DNA of 64,000 nt from Liolophura sinensis. Its lineage: Eukaryota > Mollusca > Polyplacophora > Chitonida > Chitonidae. Of the stretch, positions 23,601-32,600 are shown piece after piece (the stretch's first letter is position 1; each line of letters starts with the position of its first letter). The stretch is from assembly GCF_032854445.1 (NCBI RefSeq), contig NC_088296.1, positions 11,754,706-11,818,705 on the forward strand. Direction: 5' to 3'. Both the position numbers and the translations under genes were made by a program. Under the pieces are notes generated by a model. That model saw nothing but the letters and a program-made list of their open reading frames with translations. It had not been told where the DNA came from and searched no databases.

Positions 23601-26600
23601 ACCTCCCATAGCCTGTAAATATACATGTGACACATACAGGTGAAAATCAAAGGTGTGGAGTCAGATGGAGAAGGAAGGAGACAGACAGGACCTCAATTGT
23701 ATCACTGGACACATGCCAGTTGCACAGGGCCAGAATCAGCAGGTGAAACCTCCCATAGCCTGTAAATATACCTGTAATACATACAGCATGCCAAGTTTGA
23801 CAAGGCAACAAATCCCAAAATGAAGGTGGCACCTTAATCACTTGGCCAGCTCACTTGTGGGTACAATCAGTGTATTAACATACCTGTGGCAGCTATGGCC
23901 TCTTCATAGCTTCCTCTCTCACCTGCAGCTTTTCCATAGGGTACTTCACCTGTCATCAAAAACAGAGCACAGATCAGTGAACAATTTCTGTGTTAGTTAC
24001 CTAACTCAAGTCGTCATTGAAAAAATGTGAAAAAAATTCTGTTTATGATTTTTATGAAATTCTGTTTATGATTTTTCTCTCATTTATGAATTTATGCATA
24101 CAATTATTATTAAAATGACACAAAATATGATTTGTTTGTGTCACTACAGATACAAGCTTCATAAAACTCTATGCAAATTATTTCTCTGTAATTACACCCC
24201 ATGGGGGCCTCCGTGGCTCAGTTGATTAGCACGCTAGTGCAGCGTAATGACCCAGGGGCCTCTCACCAATGCGGTCGTTGTGAGTTCAAGTCCAGCTCAT
24301 GCTGGTGTCCTCTCAAGCCGTAAGTGGGAAGGTTCGCCACCAACATGGGGATGGTCGTGGGTTTGACCCGGGCTCTGCCCGGTTTCCTCCCAACATAATG
24401 CTGGCCGCCGTCGTATAAGTGAAATATTCTTGAGCACGGATATGAGTATGTTGTTCATTAGATGGTTTAACCGTGAGAGAAAAAAGAAACTCAACATTCC
24501 TGCAAGAATTACATATATACATTGGTTAAAATGAGTAATGATACGATTAACGAATGTGAATTTCTTTGCGAAAAATCTCCAGTACACATGGTCTCTTCTA
24601 GGAAAAATAGGAAAACTAATCCTTTCAAGTTCAAAGCTTGAAAGTATGTCTGGTCTATAATGAGAGAATGTGTATAGTAAAGCTGGAAGTCTTATCACCA
24701 CTAATTAATACATACCACCCACATACAATGCACAGGTAGGCAAGGGCAAATCGAGGCGCCCTATTACATTCACATGGTGAGGCATACTAAACAATGAGAT
24801 GAGAGATTCACATGTGCACGTGTGATGTGTTATGCAATATCTTAATACCCTGCACAATATCTATATACCCTATACAATATCTTAATACCAATATCTTTAA
24901 TACCCTATACAATATCTTAATACCCTATACAGTATCTAAATACCCTATACAATATCTTAATACCAAGATCTTTAATACCCTATACAATATCTAAATACCC
25001 TATACAATATCTTAATACCAATATCTTTAATACCCTATACAATATCTTAATACCTATACAATATCTTAATGCCAATATCTTAATACTCTATACAATATCT
25101 TAATACCCTATACAATACGTTAATACCAATATCTTAATACCCTATACAAAATCTTAATACCCTATACAATATGTTAATACCAATATCTTAATACCCTATA
25201 CAATATGTTAATACCAATATCTTAATACCCTATACAATATGCTAATACCAATATCTTAATATCCTATACAATATGTTAATACCAATATCTTAATACCCTA
25301 TACAATATGTTAATACCAATATCTTAATACCCTACACAATGTTAATACCAATATCTTAATACCCTATACAATATGTTAATACCAATATATTAATACCCTA
25401 TACAATATCTTAATACCCTATACAATATCTTAATACCCTGTACAATATCTTAATACCCTATACAATATCTTAATACCCTATACAATATCTTAATACTCTA
25501 TACAATATCTTAATACCCTATACAATATCTTAATACCCTATAAATCCTCAACAAATTAGACCAGTAAAGTATACAATTTTACAATTTGAAAATATAATTC
25601 CTTACACTTTGAAGTCTAAATTGCATTGTTCAGGCAAGGGTAAAAATGAACTTTAAGAGTAGAAATGAAATGATCACACAGCCTGTGGACATCAGCTGAC
25701 ATAGCTCATTAATATGTCCAAACATGTCCCATGCCTGGGGGTGAAATTGTGAGGGTATACGTGTTGAGTACATGTTTCATACATCCCAAGAAAACCCTGT
25801 CTTAGAAGCTTTATGGTACAAATGAAAAAAGCTAGTTTACTCTCATATTCATATCACCTGTACAGGTACAGTTTATACCTGTATGACCTACACTTAATCT
25901 ACTTAACTCTGCATGTCAGCGAGCTGGACACAGCTGACTGCCCAGATTATAGCTTGATTTACCTATTTGTATGTCACATGTCTATTATACCTATTTTTGT
26001 ACATGTACATTACACTTGACCACTACATGTGTGTACACAGTATGTCTATAGCTCGTTTTACTAGTAAGTAATGTACATGAGTTATTAGGCTCATCAGTAT
26101 ACAGCTGGTCATACATGTATAGCTTTACGAATCACTTACCTTCCTCGTTAGTGATTAGGTAAGTATGCTCATTAAGCGTCAGAGAGGTGGGTTTGGCTGC
26201 CATGCTGAGCGGCCCGCCACACACAACTGACTGGTTATTACCGCTACAGGTTTAGGGTACACAATAATAAGAGTACACCATGTGTACCGCACATGTCACA
26301 TGCAGAGCAGGACACCCCTCAGGCTGTGCTAAATGACCTGTTTTTGTGAGCTGGTATTACAATATTAGGACAGGGTTTTCATGGCCAGTACCTTACTGGG
26401 TTAATTAAAATACATAAATCGGCCAGATGTTGTCCTCGAAAATGGTGTATGACTTGACTGATTCAGTCTATTTGTTTGATTCGTGTTTTAGGCCACACTC
26501 AAAAATATTTCACTTAAAAAAAGAACGCTAAAATATGAAGTAAGTTTTGTGATACAGACAACTGAAAACTATGTGTAAAAATATGTTTATTTATTTATTT

Positions 26601-29600
26601 ATTTTTTTTTAGATTTTTTAAAGAGTGCTGGAAGGCATTCAGATATTTGAATTCTATGGTGGAAATTAACGGCCAAAGGCCTACAGCAACTCGATGTCAC
26701 ATCATCTTTTTTTCCTGATGTTCACCAGAAGAAAGGAATTTTTGAACACATTATATCAGTAATCTTTTACCCATGGGTCAAAAGAGTTATTACAACATTC
26801 AGTGTCCTGATTAAAGTTGGAAAAACTTCTTGTGAGTTCCTAAACTCTGATAGTATGGTCCATAAAGCCCACCTTAGAATTCAAAGGTTTAAACAGCTTT
26901 AACTCTCTCCACAAAAAATCTAACAAAAATAAATGAAAATACATTTATGCATAGTTTTAAGTTGTCTGTATGATGAACCTTACTTCATATTTTAGCTTTC
27001 TTTCACTTTAATATTCAACAGCAGCCAGTAATGTTATTAGTTTCACTGTAAACAAACTACATATTCATCTTGCAACCATGATGACCTGAGACTTGCTTCA
27101 GAGCAGGAGAAAAACTCCAGTAAAAGTATTGTTATTGCTTTTTAAGTACATAAGTGTATAAGTATGCTTGTAGTTGTTGTAATGTTTAAGTCAAAAAGTA
27201 CCTACATGTTGGTGTCACATGTTTACATGCCTATTTGTTTTATAAAAGATTTTTTATTTACAACAATATGATCAATGACGGACCATGGAAACAACAACAA
27301 CAAAAGTAGCCTCTCTTATTATGGTACAAATTATCAATGGTTGTCATTAATAAATATTTGTTGGCGTTAACCCAATTCAAACCTATCTGAAAAAATATAA
27401 CTGATCAGTGAGTGAGTGCTTGGGGTTTTATGTCGTGCTCAACAATTTTTCAGTCATATGACGACAAAGGAATCCTTAGGGTGTATGTAATGTGCCTCCT
27501 TGTTGCAGGACGGATTTCCACTGCTCTTTTATCTAGTGCTGCTTCACTGAGACGACTTACCAAAGGCAAGTAAGCCGCCCCACCCGAGCCATTATACTGA
27601 TAAGGGTCAACCAGTCGTTGCACTATCCGCTTCATGCTGAACGCCATGGGAGGAAGTTACAGCTTCCTCTTTTAAAGTCTTAGGTGTGACGGGACCCAGG
27701 ATTGACCCCGGATCTACAGCTCGCGAAGCGGACGCTCTACCAACTGTGCTATCCAGGCTGGTATATGATTGATCAGTAGGGAATTATTATTATTTTTTTT
27801 TAAAATCTGCCTAATGAAAGAGATAAGGATTTGAAAGAAATCAGCACTGAGAATAACAAAAAAAATTAATCAAAACCTCAATTAAAACCCGGGAATACAT
27901 GCATGTAGGGCCTTTTTGTAGGGTCAAGGTTGTCTGGCCCCAGCACATCCCATAATCATATTTTTAATGTCAATGGCTTTAAACTGACCTGAAGGGGCTT
28001 ACACAAGGGGGACGTAAATGTACACAGTACGATGTACTTCACGACAGTGTGTCAGTAGGCTAATTTCAGTCACATATAGATAGTGGATAAACAACTGCTT
28101 TTTAAGTACGTAAATGTATAAGTATGCAGTGACTTGCTATTTTTCTTAGCAGATGACCTTCCATTAATGATAATCTGGTCAACATTGAACATTGACCCAG
28201 TACTGTAACGCCCTAACATTTCATACTCAAAGTATGAGTGGCTGACAGGTGGAGATAGGATTTCCTGTGTTAATCAATCACAGCTCATGGCCCTCAGTAT
28301 CAAGTGTGTCCACTGTTGGTGTCAGAGAGAGCTTGGACTGTGTTTAACTAACACTCAATTTTCACGCTGCCATACCTCCTTGATTATTGTTCTAAAATGT
28401 AAAAATCTGGTCGAAATTGAAATCACGATTGACAATAAATACTTACCCTAATTCTTGAGTTAACAGTCATTATTAAACACCGAGAGAAAACATTGCAAAA
28501 TTGCTTTGTGTGATTATATTTTTGTTGAGCATATTTTTACAGCTTCAAGTAATTGGCTTCCCTTTAGACCCGGCAATGACATCAATTCAGGTCTTTAATC
28601 TCGTTTTTCTGGCAAGTTAGGTTCCTAACCAGCCCCAAAAAAGCGAACATGTCACAATAAAATCAAGAACGACACCACAAAAGACCATGAAACCTGCATG
28701 AACTTGAACATTTCATCACAATTAGTGCACATTTCATCACAATTAGTGCAGATTTCATCACAGTTAGTGCACATTTCGCGCTGCACCAATCAATCTCCGT
28801 AGGCCTGAACTGCACAAAGCGCCATCACATATCTGATACAATGAAATTGGATCTTTATACCGGAGATCTTAATTAAGCTACAGTTTAAATTAAACTGGTG
28901 TGTAGATTGTTTTCACAGTTATATTAATATACCAATCAACTGTATATTCCTAGCATTGTTTGGGTTCTAACGGGATCAAGAATTGTATGAACTGGTCTGT
29001 GTGATAGTTAGGCAAGTCCTCTGTGTACCTTACCTACTTTAGATCTTCAAGTGTTTTGACCTGTTAAGCACCTTTTTTTCCAGCAGAATTTATGCTGACA
29101 ATTACCATGAAAATGACACCAAATATGATTGTTTGTGTCCCTTAAGATACAAGCTTCATAGAACTGAGCAAATTATTTCTCTCCACCCTAAAATTCTCTC
29201 TCGGAATGTTTCAAAATATTGAGTGAGTGAGTGAGTGAGTGAGTGCTTGGGGTTTAACGTCTAACTTAACCATTTTTCAGTCATATGACAACAAAGGAAT
29301 ACTTGTGGGTGTATGTGATGTGCCTCCTTGTTGCAGGATGGATTTCCACCGCTCTTTTTATCTAGTGCTGCTTCACTGAGATGCCTTACTGAAGGCAAGT
29401 AAGCCATTTCTCCTGAACCATTATACTGATATGGGTCAACCAGTTGTTGCACTATCCCCTTCATGCTGAATGCCAACTTCCTCCATGACTAAGTTGCACA
29501 TTTTTTCATCACGTTGGCATGGCAGATTTACACAAGCATGTCAAGAGCTGCACAGCTTATCCCAGGAAACTCTATCTCCACTGAAATACAATCAACATTG

Positions 29601-32600
29601 ATTCTGTTAGTATCCTTTTGAAAGACACATCCAAGCGCTTTTTGTGTAGCGCAATAGAGGACGTTACACAGTTGTAGCAGGGTGTCGGCAATGGGCTGTT
29701 TCCCACAACCTTACTTCTCCGGCTGGTTGGGACAGTCGCGGGGACTGCACTATTGGTTGCATTGTTGCTTTTTTTATATATAAATATATATACTCTGACT
29801 TCTCTTTTCAAACTACATGGTGCTTTATCTTGTTTTATATATACTGATAGATTTTTGGATTGCACTCAGTACAAGTACATGTACATGTTTCCTACATGTA
29901 TATATTTGTTTTCTCTGTCAAGGCCGTGGGCAAGAACAGTTTCATTGTAAACAGACTGAGCTACCTGTGAGAAATAAAAATATTATTATTATTAATAATA
30001 ATAATATTATTATTATTATATACTTCGACAATATGAGGGCTTTGTACACATTTATATTGAATATTTTAAACACCACTGATCTACTGCTCTACTTCACCAC
30101 TGCAGCTGATCCTTTTCCGTTGTACACAAAAATACCGATTGCCAGGTTATACAATGTAATCTTTACATACATGTATAAAATGGTAGACAGGATGGGATGA
30201 ATATACCCTACATAATCTAAAACTTTGTCCATGACTAAGTTGCTCATTTTTCCAGATTCTGGGAGAATTTTTGGTTTTAGAAAGGTGCTTTGAGAGGTGT
30301 TTGGAAGGTAGGATGATATCCTACTGGGAAAATGTAAATCAGAAGTATAAATATATCCTGACATTTATTTACCTCCAAAAATGCTCTTTTTTTGGTTGAA
30401 TTTTTAGGTCATTTTGGGTATTTGGTGATCGATCTAAATGACTTACATGAATAAGAATAGTGTACATGTACTGACTATAAAAACACAATTAGCCAGTAAA
30501 GGTTAGATAGACTGCATAAGTACTGCTGCACTAAAATGTGGATCATCTCTATCTGCGGGTGGTCGAGAGTTTCCGCCGGGCTCTGCCTGGTTTCCTCTCA
30601 CCGTAATGCTGGCCGCTGTCGTATAAGTGAAATATTCTTGAGAACGGTGTAAAACGCCAATCAAATAAATAAATACATCTACATGTAGACCACAATAACG
30701 GGCCTTTCTGGCCTGGTGGGTTATAGCATGCTGACGCAGCACAATGACCCAGGAACCTCCCACCAATACCGTGGCTATGAGTTCAAGTCCAGCTCAAGCA
30801 TGTCAAGTCCAGTGAGTGGGAAGGTCCACCAGTAACCTGCGGATGTTCGAATGTTTCCCCTGGTTTCCTCCCACTACGATGCTGGCCTTCAATCATACAA
30901 GTGAAATATTCTTGAGCAAGGCTTAAACCACCAATCATATAAATAATTGTAGGCTGCTTGAGGCCTTTCCAATAAATTATTTCTGTATGGCTAAAACTTC
31001 CATGCCCAGTCACACAGTGGTGCAGAGATACATGTATGTCGATGACCTCCATTCAAAAGTATAAGAAAGCTATAATATGAAGCAAGGTTCATCATGCAGA
31101 AAGCTGAAAACGATGCACAAATATCCTTTCATTTCTTTTTTCAGATTTTGTTAAGAGTGTTTAAAGGCATTCAAATATTTGAAAACTATCATGGGCTTTA
31201 TGAGCCATACTGACGGTATCTAGGAACTCTGATGAGACTTCATGTTTTTCCTGATGTTCACCAGGAGGAAGGAATATTTGTTCAAGGAGAAGAAAACCTA
31301 AAAACATGTCACAATAGGCTGAAAAAAGCACATTTTTCTATCTGGTGGTGCCTGCTGCATAATTTTGAAATTTTTCCTCGCCATACATGTAAAGCCTGAA
31401 AACGGCAAAGCTGGCATAAATCGCCGAGTCCATCATGTCCTCCATCTTTAACACCCTGTAATTTATGCTGGGGATTTGTTGTCTCTCAGCCAATGAGAGT
31501 CCTTAAATCTGTCGGCATGTTCCAGTAAACTTGGAACCTACGTCCAACATTCCGGTTTCCCGGTCATCAAGCGGAAAATGAACTGTACTGTTCGCTAACT
31601 TCTGGGAAGAAGAGTTCTACTGGAAATGTACGAACTAAATATCGGCGGTTTCCGACGGCAATTCTCCTCCTAACACAGAAGACTTCAGGACTAGTTCTTA
31701 GGCAAAATGGAGTCGCCCACAGTGGACTTTGGCGCTGACTTTATTTATAATTTGAGGTACATATTAGATTTTTTATGGCATGCACCTGCAAGGAAAAGCA
31801 TACTCTTTTCAATGGTATTTGATCGATACTTAAATTTTCTTCTCCTTTAGCATTATTTCAGTATGGGATAACTCAAGGTTCATTTGCGTAACTAGAGTTG
31901 AAAAAAACTTCCTATGATATCAGAGTTCCTAATCTCTGATAGTATGGTCCATAAAGCAAACCTTAGAATTCAAATGTTTGAGCGCCTTTAACTGTTTTCA
32001 CAAAAGTCTAAAAAAAAAATGAATGTATATTTAAGTGAAGATTTAAGTGATCTATTTTGTGATGCCTCTTTCAACTTTTTGAGGTCTCTTCTTTAAAAAA
32101 AAAAAAAGATGTAAAAGTATGTTAAGTTTTAAGTTCACCACTGTTGACTGTATCCTCTAAATTACTGACCTTAAAGTCTATGCCACACATAACACTACAC
32201 ACAATCTGATATTCATGCATCAGTTGTCAGTATGAAAAATGAAATACATGTGTTTGGATAAAAATTTACTTTTTAATATACTTGCACCCCAGCCTATTAA
32301 CATAAGGCATTAATTTTCTTTTATGACTTGAACTTTTAACAAGTTTTTTTTTTAAATATTTTTTATATAACTATTTTTTTTCTCTACTAATATTATTTTT
32401 GGTCAACAGAATAGTGTTTTTGGTAGGATATACTGTGTAATCTTCTCTGCCATAATGTTACAATCTTAAATATTCATAGTGTTATTTATATATACTTGGC
32501 TATTTATCTCCTTTTTATCTCTTTTGTATCCCCCAATCTAGTGGCAACTAAGCATACCAGTACTGAAATAAAAATTGCATCTTAACCCTAATGGTAAGTA

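Larger units (their letters stand above)
15180..25260. repeat. Segmental duplicate, copy B (partner of 1-7594)
   Basis: It has the same order of exons 5, 4, 3 and 2, SINEs and minisatellites as copy A. The added length is almost entirely the expansion of two arrays (17,390-18,740 and 19,025-21,195). Confidence 0.9.
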
